From UMGS1975 sp959600905 (GTDB lineage: Bacteria > Bacillota > Clostridia > Christensenellales > QAND01): a DNA stretch of 64,000 bases. Both the position numbers and the translations under genes were made by a program. The notes under the pieces are model-generated. The model worked only from the letters and a program-made list of their open reading frames with translations. It had not been told where the DNA came from and did not search any database. Shown here piece after piece: positions 24,948-32,527 of the stretch. Location: the NCBI GenBank assembly GCA_959600905.1, contig CAUGNO010000006.1:1-64000 (forward strand). The letters run 5' to 3'. Position 1 is the stretch's first letter. Every line of letters begins with the position of its first letter.

Positions 24948-25862
24948 CTAGGGCTGGCAGCGCTGGCATGGCTCATAGCCTTGGCCAATGAGCGTTTCAC
25001 GGCTGCCGGTAAAGGTCTGCTTGTTTTTTTCGCTCATATCCTGGACGCTTTGGCAGCCCGGCTTGTGAAATTTTTTCGTGCTGGTGTTGAGAATATATAC
25101 AGGGCCCACCTCGCTTGTCTGCTGCGGGGTGGGGGTTGCCGCTGCCTCGGTGCTGCTGCCGTCGGCATAGTCGATGGCCACGCCGGGCTGCACATTATAG
25201 CAGAATACACAAAAGCGCACGCCTGCGCCATTGTCCTCGGTGGAAAGCGCTTCCATCAAAACGCCGCGCGCCACCAGCTCTTCCCCGATAAATACAGGCG
25301 TGACGCGGTAGAGCACCGGGCGCCCTGTTTCCTCCACATAATCGGCGACCTGGTTTTCAAACGGCAGCATGCCTTCGGTATTCAGGTAGCGTGTGCCGGT
25401 GATCAGGTTTTGCGTGTTGGCGTTTTCCGCTGTCAGCTGGTAGCCGATCAGGTGGCAGCGGTTGTATAGATACTGCCCGTCCACAAAGCTGTACCGCACC
25501 GTTTGCCAGCCGCTGGGGCGCACCATGCCGATGCTGCCGCGCTCCTCTGTGGGCATGGTGCGGGGGCTAACCAGCGCCATCGCTGCGCCGCAGCGCCCCA
25601 AATCATCCAGCTCGGGATACGATTCCTCCTGGATAGGGGCCATATCCTCTTCGGTGAAAAAGGGCTGGTTGCCGTTGACAACGGCATACGGCTCGCCGGC
25701 ATACGCGGGCACGGCGGCATATTCAAAATGCTCTGCCTGCGGGGCGGCTGTGATAGCCGTATTGGATACAGGCGGAGCCTGCGCAGGGCTACATGATGCG
25801 CCAAACAGCGTACAAAGCAAAACCAGCAGCGAGAGCAGAGAGCATCGGATCGTTCGTTTCAT
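24948..25862 (-). CDS. Secreted DNA/RNA non-specific endonuclease with C-terminal Cys module
   Basis: A 304-residue predicted extracellular nuclease. The ATG at 25862 has GGAGGTG eight bases upstream. Residues 1-24 are a signal peptide ending GASC; the lipobox is weak, so lipidation is uncertain. The nuclease domain resembles streptococcal EndA-type DNases: FVDGQYLYNRCHLIGYQLTAENANTQNLITGTRYLNTEGMLPFEN, with RCHLIGY standing for the catalytic DRGH-like motif. After a Thr/Pro linker, residues about 255-304 (VYILNTSTKKFHKPGC...YEPCQRC) form a Cys3 module often attached to secreted nucleases. It could serve nutrient scavenging or competition. Confidence 0.85.
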   Translation of the reverse strand: MKRTIRCSLLSLLVLLCTLFGASCSPAQAPPVSNTAITAAPQAEHFEYAAVPAYAGEPYAVVNGNQPFFTEEDMAPIQEESYPELDDLGRCGAAMALVSPRTMPTEERGSIGMVRPSGWQTVRYSFVDGQYLYNRCHLIGYQLTAENANTQNLITGTRYLNTEGMLPFENQVADYVEETGRPVLYRVTPVFIGEELVARGVLMEALSTEDNGAGVRFCVFCYNVQPGVAIDYADGSSTEAAATPTPQQTSEVGPVYILNTSTKKFHKPGCQSVQDMSEKNKQTFTGSRETLIGQGYEPCQRCQP

Positions 25863-25949
25863 GGATAGCACCTCCGGCGCCAGGAAAATCAGAATCTTTT
25901 TTTAGTATAGCATACCGCGGCCCGCCATGCGCTTTTTTGCAGGCAGGCC

Positions 25950-25978
25950 TTGCGCCGGGAAAAGCACGGTGCTATAAT
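25950..25978 (+). promoter_or_regulatory. Promoter of the FMN-riboswitch operon
   Basis: TTGCGC (25950-25955), a 17-nt spacer and TATAAT (25973-25978). Confidence 0.75.
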
Positions 25979-26000
25979 AAAGCCACATTTGAATCAAATG

Positions 26001-26105
26001 TCTTCAGGGCGGGGTGAAATTCCCCACCGGCGGTATAGCCCGCGAGCCTTTTTGGCTGACCCGTTGCAATTCCGGGGCCGACAGTACAGTCTGGATGAAA
26101 GAAGA
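26001..26105 (+). ncRNA. FMN riboswitch (RFN element)
   Basis: The conserved RFN blocks are present in order: TCTTCAGGGCGGGGTGAAAT, CCCCACCGGCGGTA, AGCCCGCGAGCC, GACCCGTTGCAATTCCGGGG, CCGACAGTACAGTCTGGATG and the closing GAAAGAAGA. The outer TCTTC (26001-26005) pairs with GAAGA (26101-26105). FMN binding is expected to turn off downstream ribU by favouring the terminator at 26119-26158. Confidence 0.97.
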
Positions 26106-26118
26106 TATGCGCAAAGAG

Positions 26119-26158
26119 TCTCGCCCTTTTTTTACGTGCACGAAAGGCGGGATTTTTT
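26119..26158 (+). terminator. Expression-platform terminator of the FMN riboswitch
   Basis: TCTCGCC (26119-26125) pairs with GGCGGGA (26146-26152) and is followed by six T, about 30 nt before the ribU start. Confidence 0.8.
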
Positions 26159-26188
26159 AATTTCTCCATATCTTCGGTTAGGAGAAAC

Positions 26189-26791
26189 ATGAACACGATT
26201 ACAGCCAAACACACCCCTTTGACGCAGACCCGCACCCTTGTCAGCATGGCGATGCTGACAACCATTGCCTACCTTTTGGCCTTTTTGGAGTTTCCTGTGC
26301 CGCTGACGCCTTCGTTTGCGATGATGGATCTTTCCGATCTGCCGGCCTTGATAGGGGCCATGTCCCTCGGGCCGGGGGCCGGCGTTGCCATCGAGCTGGT
26401 GAAAAATGCCTTGCAGCTTTTGGGTACCGCCACCGGCGGCGTGGGCGAGCTGGCCAATTTTCTCATCGGCGCGTCGTTTGTCTTTACGGCGGGCACGATG
26501 TACCATAAAGCGCGCTGGAAGGGCTGGCAGGCCTGCGCGCTGGGCGCTGTGGTGATGGCGGCCGCGGCGGCACTGGCCAACTATTTTATCCTGTTTCCCA
26601 TGTTCAATGCGTTTATGCCGATGGATCAGATCATCGCGATGTTTGGAGAGCTTATCCCCTTTATCCATACAAAATTGGATATCATTCTATTCAACACCAT
26701 TCCCTTTAATCTGATCAAGGGCTTGGCCATTGCGCTGGTGACGCTGCCTGTATATGGCAAGCTGGCGCATGTGATGAAAACAAACCAGTAG
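26189..26791 (+). CDS. ribU: Riboflavin ECF transporter S component RibU
   Basis: Membrane substrate-binding subunit for riboflavin uptake, working with the shared ECF energy module (not in this window). The 200-residue protein has about six membrane helices. Family marks are AMLTTIAYLLAFLEFPVPLTPSFAMMDLSDLPALIGAMSLGPGAGVAIELVKNALQLL, FLIGASFVF and the C-terminal FNTIPFNLIKGLAIALVTLPVY. GGTTAGGAG precedes the ATG. Control by the FMN riboswitch just upstream makes the substrate assignment firm. Confidence 0.96.
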   Translation: MNTITAKHTPLTQTRTLVSMAMLTTIAYLLAFLEFPVPLTPSFAMMDLSDLPALIGAMSLGPGAGVAIELVKNALQLLGTATGGVGELANFLIGASFVFTAGTMYHKARWKGWQACALGAVVMAAAAALANYFILFPMFNAFMPMDQIIAMFGELIPFIHTKLDIILFNTIPFNLIKGLAIALVTLPVYGKLAHVMKTNQ

Positions 26792-26807
26792 GAGGATAGA
26801 CAAAGCG

Positions 26808-27395
26808 ATGGACTATCTGGCTTTTTTGCAAAAAGAGATCCATGCCGCCGCCTTTGCCACGCTGGCAGAGGACGGGCGGCCGGAAGTGCGCATCATCGAC
26901 ATTATGCTCTATGACGGCCATAGCCTGTATTTTTTGACGGCCAAGGGCAAAGCGTTTTACCGGCAGCTTACCCAGCAAAAATTCGTTGCCATTACCGGGG
27001 AAAAGGGCCGGCGGGCGGTATCGCTGCGGGGCCATGTCCGCGTGGCGGACCCAGCCCTGCTGGATGTCATGTTTGAGCAAAACCCTTACATGAACGACAT
27101 CTATCCCGGCGATACGCGGCGCGCGCTGGAGGCGTTTGAAATTTACCGGGCGCAGGGCGAGTATTTTGATTTGACGCAGTCGCCGATCTTTCGAGATACC
27201 ATAACCATCGGCGGGCCGGCAGAACAGGGGCGCAGCTATCGCATTACAGAGGCCTGTACGGCTTGCGGGCGCTGTATGCCCGTCTGCCCGCAGCGCTGTA
27301 TCCAGCCGGGCCGCCCATACCGCATCGTGCCGGAGCACTGCCTGCACTGCGGGGCGTGCACGGCGGCTTGCCCGGCCGGGGCAGTGGCGTTTTAA
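26808..27395 (+). CDS. PNPOx-like flavoprotein fused to a 2[4Fe-4S] ferredoxin
   Basis: A 195-residue two-domain protein. Residues 1-130 look like a pyridoxamine-5'-phosphate-oxidase split barrel, an FMN-binding fold (FATLAEDGRPEVRIIDIMLYDGHSLYFLTAKGKAFYRQL, then VAITGEK.RRAVSLRGHVRVAD). Residues about 146-195 hold two ferredoxin clusters, CTACGRCMPVCPQRC and CLHCGACTAACP. The arrangement suggests electron transfer between FMN and Fe-S centres; the partner is unknown. It starts 16 nt after ribU behind AGGAGGATAG, so the FMN riboswitch should control it too. Confidence 0.87.
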   Translation: MDYLAFLQKEIHAAAFATLAEDGRPEVRIIDIMLYDGHSLYFLTAKGKAFYRQLTQQKFVAITGEKGRRAVSLRGHVRVADPALLDVMFEQNPYMNDIYPGDTRRALEAFEIYRAQGEYFDLTQSPIFRDTITIGGPAEQGRSYRITEACTACGRCMPVCPQRCIQPGRPYRIVPEHCLHCGACTAACPAGAVAF

Positions 27396-27401
27396 GGGCG
27401 G

Positions 27402-27431
27402 TTGCCCGCCTGTTGCCGGGTATGGTAAAAT
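27402..27431 (+). promoter_or_regulatory. Promoter of the trmK operon
   Basis: TTGCCC (27402-27407), an 18-nt spacer and TAAAAT (27426-27431), giving a leader of about 95 nt. Confidence 0.6.
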
Positions 27432-27439
27432 AAAAACAA

Positions 27440-27530
27440 CCGAGGGCTTTGTCCCTTGGAAGGACGCTGAAAAGGGGGGCGGCAAAGGTCTGCTCCCTTT
27501 TTCTTGGCAACAGAACAGGGAGGGCCGCCC
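27440..27530 (+). promoter_or_regulatory. Structured trmK leader with alternative hairpins
   Basis: Hairpin A: CCGAGGG (27440-27446) pairs with CCCTTGG (27453-27459). Hairpin B: AAAAGGG and following bases (27470-27480) pair with GCTCCCTTTT (27492-27501), ending in T-rich sequence. Hairpin C: GGGCGGC (27477-27483) pairs with GCCGCCC (27524-27530), which directly abuts the ATG and would bury the AGGGAGGG site. B and C share 27477-27480 and exclude each other. This is the layout of a regulated leader, but it matches no riboswitch class I know. Confidence 0.45.
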
Positions 27531-28211
27531 ATGAAACCGTTGACAAGGCGCTTGCAGACCGCGTTGGATCTGCTGCCCGTTTGCCACATAGCGGCGGATA
27601 TTGGCTGCGACCACGGCATCGCGGCCGAGGCGCTGCTTTGCCAGCGCAAATGCCAAAGGGTGCTGGCCTGCGACATCAGCGCCCCTTCGCTGGCAAAGGC
27701 CAAGGCACGGCTGACGCAGGCCGGCTTGGCAGCGCATGCCGATTTTTTCTGCTGCGATGGGCTGGCAAAGGCCGGCGAAGCAGACGGTGCGTTGCTCTTG
27801 GGCATGGGCGGGCGCACCATCGTGGAGATTTTGCAAAAGGGCCGTTCGCTTTTGCCGCAGATGCGCGGCTTGGTGGCAGGCCCTGCCGGCCATGCCGAGG
27901 CGCTGTACCGGACGCTGCCCGCGCTAGGGCTGCGCGCAGCGGATGAGCGCATCGTCTGGGAAAACGGGCGTTTTTTCCCGCTGGTGCTGCTTGTGCCGGG
28001 CGTTCAAGCTCCGCTGTCGGGGGCGGAGGCGGAGCTGGGGCCTGTCAACTGCCAAAGGCGGGACGAGGTAACGCTGCGCTATGCCGCATGGCTGTGCCGG
28101 GTGCTGGAAAAAACGCTTCGGGTGCCGGGGGCTTCCCGCACCGCCGCCCACCAGGAGGAGGCAGCCAAACGCCTGGCCTGTCTACACGCTTTTTTGGAGG
28201 AAGAGAGATGA
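27531..28211 (+). CDS. trmK: tRNA (adenine22-N1)-methyltransferase TrmK
   Basis: Methylates A22 of tRNA using S-adenosylmethionine. The 226-residue protein has a SAM-binding Rossmann fold: HIAADIGCDHGIAAEALL (motif I, with the D.GCDHG signature of this family), VLACDISAPSLAKA, and DGALLLGMGGRTIVEIL. A helical C-terminal domain follows. The ATG at 27531 lies behind AGGGAGGG; an in-frame ATG nine codons upstream has no such site. It overlaps the NIF3 gene by 4 nt. In most relatives trmK directly follows rpoD; here the nuclease and riboflavin genes intervene. Confidence 0.94.
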   Translation: MKPLTRRLQTALDLLPVCHIAADIGCDHGIAAEALLCQRKCQRVLACDISAPSLAKAKARLTQAGLAAHADFFCCDGLAKAGEADGALLLGMGGRTIVEILQKGRSLLPQMRGLVAGPAGHAEALYRTLPALGLRAADERIVWENGRFFPLVLLVPGVQAPLSGAEAELGPVNCQRRDEVTLRYAAWLCRVLEKTLRVPGASRTAAHQEEAAKRLACLHAFLEEER

Positions 28212-29014
28212 AACAATCCATCGCACTGACGGAACTGATGCGCTGTTTGGATGAATTTGCCCCCTTTGCCCTGGCCAGCGGCTGGGACAACAGCGGGCTG
28301 CAAATCGGGGATTTTTCCGTGCCCATCACCGGCATTTTGTTGTGTGTGGACTGCACGGAGGCCGTGGTACAGGAGGCAGTGGAAAAGCGCTGTGAATTGA
28401 TCCTGTCGCACCATCCGCTGCTGTTTCGTCCATTCAAGCAGATCGTGGAGCAGTTTGGCAGCCAGCGCGTCGTGCGCCAGCTGATCCGCCATAACATTGC
28501 GCTGATCAGCACGCATACGAATTTGGATTATGCAGAAAAGGGCCTCTGCTTTGCCATGGCCAAAACGCTGGGCCTGGCGGAGATACAGCCCGTCATCGGC
28601 CCGGGCGAGGAGGACGCCGGCTACGGCAGGTGGGGCTGTATAGAAACCATGCCGCTGCGGGCCCTGGCGCATAGGGCCAAGGAAGCCTTTTCCGCTACCA
28701 CGGTAAAGTACGCCGGCGCGCCGGATGCGCCGGTGCGCACCGTGCTGACCGCCTCCGGCAGCGGGCTCAAGGCAGTGCTGCATCATGCTTTGCAGCTGGG
28801 GGTGGATGCGGTGGTTACGTCGGATGTGGCGTACAACGATGCGCTGGACGCCGTGGCGGCCGGCCTGTGCGTGGTGGATGCCGGCCACTTTGATACCGAA
28901 AAGGCCTGCTGCGAGGTGTGGAGGCAAACTTTACAAACAAAGTTTGATGCGCTACAATATAGTGTACGGTTATACACTGCACAAAATAGCGTAGATGTGT
29001 TCAAACAAGTGTGA
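28208..29014 (+). CDS. NIF3-like dinuclear metal protein (YqfO)
   Basis: A 268-residue member of the NIF3/YqfO family, of unknown cellular role. Metal-site motifs are SGWDNSGLQIGD, LILSHHPLLFRPFK (His-His), STHTNLDY, VVTSDVAYNDALDA and CVVDAGHFDTEK. It is the short form without the PII-like insert found in Bacillus YqfO. GGAGGAAGAG precedes the ATG, which overlaps the trmK stop (ATGA), as is common for this gene pair. Confidence 0.93.
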   Translation: MKQSIALTELMRCLDEFAPFALASGWDNSGLQIGDFSVPITGILLCVDCTEAVVQEAVEKRCELILSHHPLLFRPFKQIVEQFGSQRVVRQLIRHNIALISTHTNLDYAEKGLCFAMAKTLGLAEIQPVIGPGEEDAGYGRWGCIETMPLRALAHRAKEAFSATTVKYAGAPDAPVRTVLTASGSGLKAVLHHALQLGVDAVVTSDVAYNDALDAVAAGLCVVDAGHFDTEKACCEVWRQTLQTKFDALQYSVRLYTAQNSVDVFKQV

Positions 29015-29093
29015 CAAGGGCCTTACGGCTCTTGTTTTTTCGCCGTAGATAACTTTATGTGAGAGAATTTTGAAGAAAGCAGAGGTGACCTTC

Positions 29094-29819
29094 ATGATCC
29101 AATTGGAGCCGCTTTGGAAATACCAAAAGGCAGACCTGGCGCTGTTTCGCTTTGAACGGGGATTGAAAAAATCCGAAACGCGGAACAAGCTATTGCAGGT
29201 TCGAAACAGAATCATGGAGCAGCAGAACAGCATCAAACGCCTGGAGCAGCAGCTGAAAAAGAGCCAGACAGAATGCCGGCGCATTGCAGAGGCGCTGAAC
29301 ACGGCCAAGCAAAAGGCGGAGCAGGTAAACAGCCAGCTCTCTTCCGGCGCATACACCGAGATCAAACAGGTGCGCCAGGCCATCCGCCAGATGGACGAGG
29401 CCACAAAGGCCCTAAACGCAGATAAAAAGCTCTTGCAGGATATGGCGCAGATTGCCGGCCGCACGGAAAAGATGGTCAAAGATGCGCGTGCCAAGATGCT
29501 GGAGGACAAGGCGGAGTTTGACAAGCTCAAGGTTGTCCACGATGCGGAGCTGGCAAAGGCCACGCCGGAATTGGAGCGCCTGAATGAGGAGGTAAAGGCC
29601 ATGGAGCCGGATCTGGACAAGGCGCTTTTGGCCAAATATAAACAGATCAAGAAAAACAGGGTAAACCCCATAGCCCTGGTGCAAAACAACCAATGCCAGG
29701 GATGCAATATGTCGCTGCCCAGCTTGACGCTGAGCAAGCTCAAAGAGCAAAAGGAACTGGTAGAGTGTGAAAACTGCGGGCGCATCCTGTATGTCCGCGA
29801 GGGAAAGGACGAGGAATAA
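29094..29819 (+). CDS. Coiled-coil protein with C-terminal zinc ribbon
   Basis: A 241-residue protein of the C4-type zinc-ribbon family (CT398/YqfO-neighbour type). Residues about 20-170 are a long coiled coil (KRLEQQLKKSQTECRRIAEALN...). The C-terminus has CQGCNMSLPS and CENCGRILY, the four zinc-ligand Cys. The ATG at 29094 is preferred to a TTG at 29070 because GAGGTGA precedes it and homologues start IQLEPLW-like. Function is unknown; homologues are suggested to link RNA processing or flagella in other phyla. rnpB begins 14 nt after its stop. Confidence 0.85.
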   Translation: MIQLEPLWKYQKADLALFRFERGLKKSETRNKLLQVRNRIMEQQNSIKRLEQQLKKSQTECRRIAEALNTAKQKAEQVNSQLSSGAYTEIKQVRQAIRQMDEATKALNADKKLLQDMAQIAGRTEKMVKDARAKMLEDKAEFDKLKVVHDAELAKATPELERLNEEVKAMEPDLDKALLAKYKQIKKNRVNPIALVQNNQCQGCNMSLPSLTLSKLKEQKELVECENCGRILYVREGKDEE

Positions 29820-29832
29820 ACAAATAAAAATT

Positions 29833-30178
29833 TGCGAGTAAGCCAGATGGCCGCGGGCGTTTTTTGCGTCCGAGGAAAGTCCGAGCTCCACAGGGCAGGG
29901 TGCTGGGTAACTCCCAGTGAAGGCGACTTCAAGGAAAGTGCAACAGAGAGATACCGCGACCCCGCGTTGCGCGGGACGTAAGGGTGGAAAGGCGAGGTAA
30001 GAGCTCACCAGCGGCTTGGCGACTTGTCCGCTATGTAAACCCCACCTGGTGCAAGGAAATAGGGAGCAGCATGTGGCGGCCCGTCACGCTCCCGGGAAAA
30101 CCGCTTGAGCGCGCTGGCAACCGCGCGCCTAGATAGATGGCCATCCAATACAGAACTCGGCTTATAGACTTGCTCGCA
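29833..30178 (+). ncRNA. rnpB: RNase P RNA, type A
   Basis: Catalytic RNA of RNase P. Conserved stretches are all present: GAGGAAAGTCCGAGCTCCAC (P4 5' strand region) near 29871, GGTAAGAGCTCACC around 29996, and ACAGAACTCGGCTTATAGA near the 3' end (P4 3' strand). The ends pair as a 10-bp P1 (TGCGAGTAAG with CTTGCTCGCA), which sets the boundaries. The length of about 346 nt and the intact long-range P8-P10-like and P15-P17-like stretches fit the type A architecture. Confidence 0.95.
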
Positions 30179-30187
30179 TTTGCTTTT

Positions 30188-30226
30188 TACGGCCCGCCGC
30201 GCAAAAAACGGCGCTGCGGGCCGTAC
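30188..30226 (+). other. Long hairpin downstream of rnpB
   Basis: TACGGCCCGC (30188-30197) and GCGGGCCGTA (30217-30226) form a perfect 10-bp stem around a G/C and A-rich loop. No T-run follows, so it is not a standard terminator. It may protect or terminate the rnpB transcript. Confidence 0.5.
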
Positions 30227-30262
30227 TTATGAAGGAAAACCGCCGTAACAAAAGGAATTTTG

Positions 30263-30291
30263 TTGCGTTCTGGCGGAAAATGGCATATAAT
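30263..30291 (+). promoter_or_regulatory. Promoter of tig-clpP-clpX
   Basis: TTGCGT (30263-30268), a 17-nt spacer and TATAAT (30286-30291), 66 nt before the tig start. Confidence 0.75.
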
Positions 30292-30356
30292 CAAATGCTG
30301 AAATCCAATGAAAAATACAGGCGCGGGCCCCGTGCCTTTTAGGAGGAGAACCGTTC

Positions 30357-31901
30357 ATGGCATCGACCGTCAAAAAGTTAGAAAAATCCACCGTAGAGCT
30401 CCGTCTTACCGTCCCGGCAGACCAATTCAACGCCGCGATGAATACCGCGTACCAAAAACAGCGCCGGTATTTCAATGTGCAGGGCTTCCGCAAAGGCAAA
30501 GCGCCGCGCAGGGTCATCGAGAATTTCTACGGCCCGGACGTTTTTGTTGAAGGTGCAGTCGATGAGGTAGCGCCGAAATTTTTGGAAGAGGCGCTCAAAG
30601 AACACGACCTGGAATTGGTAGGCCGCCCGGCTGTTTCCCTGGAAGAGGCGTACAAGCCCGGCCAGGATGTGCCGCTGGTGTTCATCGTAGCCGTGTACCC
30701 GGAAGTGGAGCTGGGTGAATACAAAGGCCTGGAACTGGAAAAAATCGATGATACCGTCACCGACGAGCAGGTGCAGGCCGAGGTGGAGCGCGCCCGCGAT
30801 ATGCGCGTGCGCTATATCGAGGTAGACCGCCCCGTGCAGATGGGCGACCGCATCGTGTTTGACTATAAGGGCAAGGCGGATGGCAAATACTTTGAAGGCG
30901 GCGAGGCCCAGGGCGCCACGCTAGATATCGGTTCTGGCCAGTTTATCCCTGGTTTTGAGGATGGCATGGTAGGCGTGGAAAAGGAAAAGGCCGCGGAGAT
31001 CCCGGTAAAATTCCCCGAGCAATATCACGCCGAAGAGCTGGCTGGCAAGGATGCGATCTTCGAGGTGCTGGTGCACGAGGTCCGCGAAAAAGAGCTGCCG
31101 GATATCGATGATGATTTGGCCAAGGATGCCAGCGAATTTGACACGCTGGACGAATGGAAGCAAGATATTAAGGCGAAACTGACAGAGGCGGCCAAGCAGC
31201 AGGCCAAGATCGGCCTACAAAACCAGGCTCTCCAGGCTGCGGCGGACAACGCCAAGCTGGAAGTGCCGGATGCGATGGTGGAAAGCCAGATGGACAACAT
31301 CCTGCGCGATTTTGCCCAGCGCTTGATGTATCAGGGCCTGAACCTGGAAGAATACTGCAAGTATACTGGCATGACGCAGGAACAGCTCCGCGAATCCACC
31401 CGCAACGATGCGCTGCGCCGCTGCACCAACCAGGTCGTGCTGGACGCCATCACCAAGGCCGAAGGCTTTACCGCCTCGGACGAGGAAGTGGAGGCCAAGA
31501 TCGAGCAGTACGCCAAGCAATATAACCAGGATGTAGACACCTTCAAAAAGAACCTGACGGATACCGACCGTACCTATATGGCGGAAGATGTGGCGATTGA
31601 AAAAACCCTGGATTTCTTGGTGGACAATGCCAAGATCGTAGAGAAAAAAGAGGCCAAGAAGGCCAAAAAACCCGCAGCCAAAAAGGCCGAGGGAGAGGAA
31701 AAGCCCAAAAAGACCACGGCGAAGAAAACCACCGCGAAAAAGCCGGCCGCCAAAAAGGCGGAGGATGCGGAGAAGAAACCCGCCGCAAAGAAACCCGCAG
31801 CCAAAAAAGCAGAGGGAGAGAAAAAGCCCGCTGCCAAAAAGACCACGGCCAAAAAGCCGGCCGCGAAAAAAACCGTAAAGAAAACGGAGGATGCGGAATA
31901 A
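30357..31901 (+). CDS. tig: Trigger factor with a long Lys/Ala-rich C-terminal tail
   Basis: Ribosome-bound chaperone and peptidyl-prolyl isomerase. Domains: ribosome-binding N-terminal domain with the GFRKGKAPR signature (residues about 43-51); FKBP domain (QMGDRIVFDYKGKADGKYFEGGEAQGATLDIGSGQFIPGFEDGMVG, about 160-245); helical C-terminal arms to about residue 428. A tail from residue 430 to 514 then has 33 Lys and 22 Ala in 85 residues and six PAAKK repeats, resembling histone H1 or AlgP tails. Ordinary trigger factors end near residue 430. AGGAGGAGAACC precedes the ATG. clpP follows 25 nt later. Confidence 0.97.
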   Translation: MASTVKKLEKSTVELRLTVPADQFNAAMNTAYQKQRRYFNVQGFRKGKAPRRVIENFYGPDVFVEGAVDEVAPKFLEEALKEHDLELVGRPAVSLEEAYKPGQDVPLVFIVAVYPEVELGEYKGLELEKIDDTVTDEQVQAEVERARDMRVRYIEVDRPVQMGDRIVFDYKGKADGKYFEGGEAQGATLDIGSGQFIPGFEDGMVGVEKEKAAEIPVKFPEQYHAEELAGKDAIFEVLVHEVREKELPDIDDDLAKDASEFDTLDEWKQDIKAKLTEAAKQQAKIGLQNQALQAAADNAKLEVPDAMVESQMDNILRDFAQRLMYQGLNLEEYCKYTGMTQEQLRESTRNDALRRCTNQVVLDAITKAEGFTASDEEVEAKIEQYAKQYNQDVDTFKKNLTDTDRTYMAEDVAIEKTLDFLVDNAKIVEKKEAKKAKKPAAKKAEGEEKPKKTTAKKTTAKKPAAKKAEDAEKKPAAKKPAAKKAEGEKKPAAKKTTAKKPAAKKTVKKTEDAE

Positions 31902-31926
31902 TCTTTAGGGCAAAGGAGGAAACCGT

Positions 31927-32526
31927 ATGAGTTATGTCCCCATTGTCATTGAACAGACCAACCGCGGCGAACGCAGCTATGATATTTATTCCCGCCTCTT
32001 AAAGGATAGGATCGTCTTTTTGGATGGCGAGGTCAACGACCACAGCGCCAGCATCATCATTGCAGAGCTGCTGTTTTTGGAGGCAGAGGATCCGGATAAG
32101 GACATTATGCTGTATATCAACAGCCCGGGCGGCTCGGTTTCGGCCGGGTTTGCCATCTTTGATACCATGCAGTATATCCGCTGCGATGTTTCTACCATTT
32201 GCGTGGGCATGGCAGCGTCGATGGGCGCGTTTTTGCTGGCGGCAGGCGCCATCGGCAAGCGCCGTGCCCTGCCCAATGCCGAAATTATGATCCACCAGCC
32301 CTCTGGCGGCGCCCAGGGGCAGGCGACGGATATCGCCATTGTGGCGGACCGCATCGTAAAGACCAAGGCAAAGCTAAACCGCATTTTGGCAGAGCGCACC
32401 GGCCAGCCGTTGGAAAAGGTAGCGGCGGATGCCGAGCGCGATTACTATATGGATGCCGAAGAGGCCAAGGCCTATGGCCTGGTGGACGAGATCATCGTCT
32501 CCAAGGCAAAGGGAAAGGAGGCGTAA
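31927..32526 (+). CDS. clpP: ATP-dependent Clp protease proteolytic subunit ClpP
   Basis: Serine peptidase core of ClpXP, 199 residues. The catalytic triad is visible: Ser98 in GMAASMGAF, His123 in MIHQPSGG and an Asp in the DYYMDAEEA region (about residue 172). The N-terminal YVPIVIEQTNRGERSYDIYSRLLKDRIVFL is standard. AAAGGAGGAAACC precedes the ATG. The gene ends one base before the clpX ATG, whose ribosome-binding site lies inside clpP. Confidence 0.99.
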   Translation: MSYVPIVIEQTNRGERSYDIYSRLLKDRIVFLDGEVNDHSASIIIAELLFLEAEDPDKDIMLYINSPGGSVSAGFAIFDTMQYIRCDVSTICVGMAASMGAFLLAAGAIGKRRALPNAEIMIHQPSGGAQGQATDIAIVADRIVKTKAKLNRILAERTGQPLEKVAADAERDYYMDAEEAKAYGLVDEIIVSKAKGKEA

Positions 32527-32527
32527 G

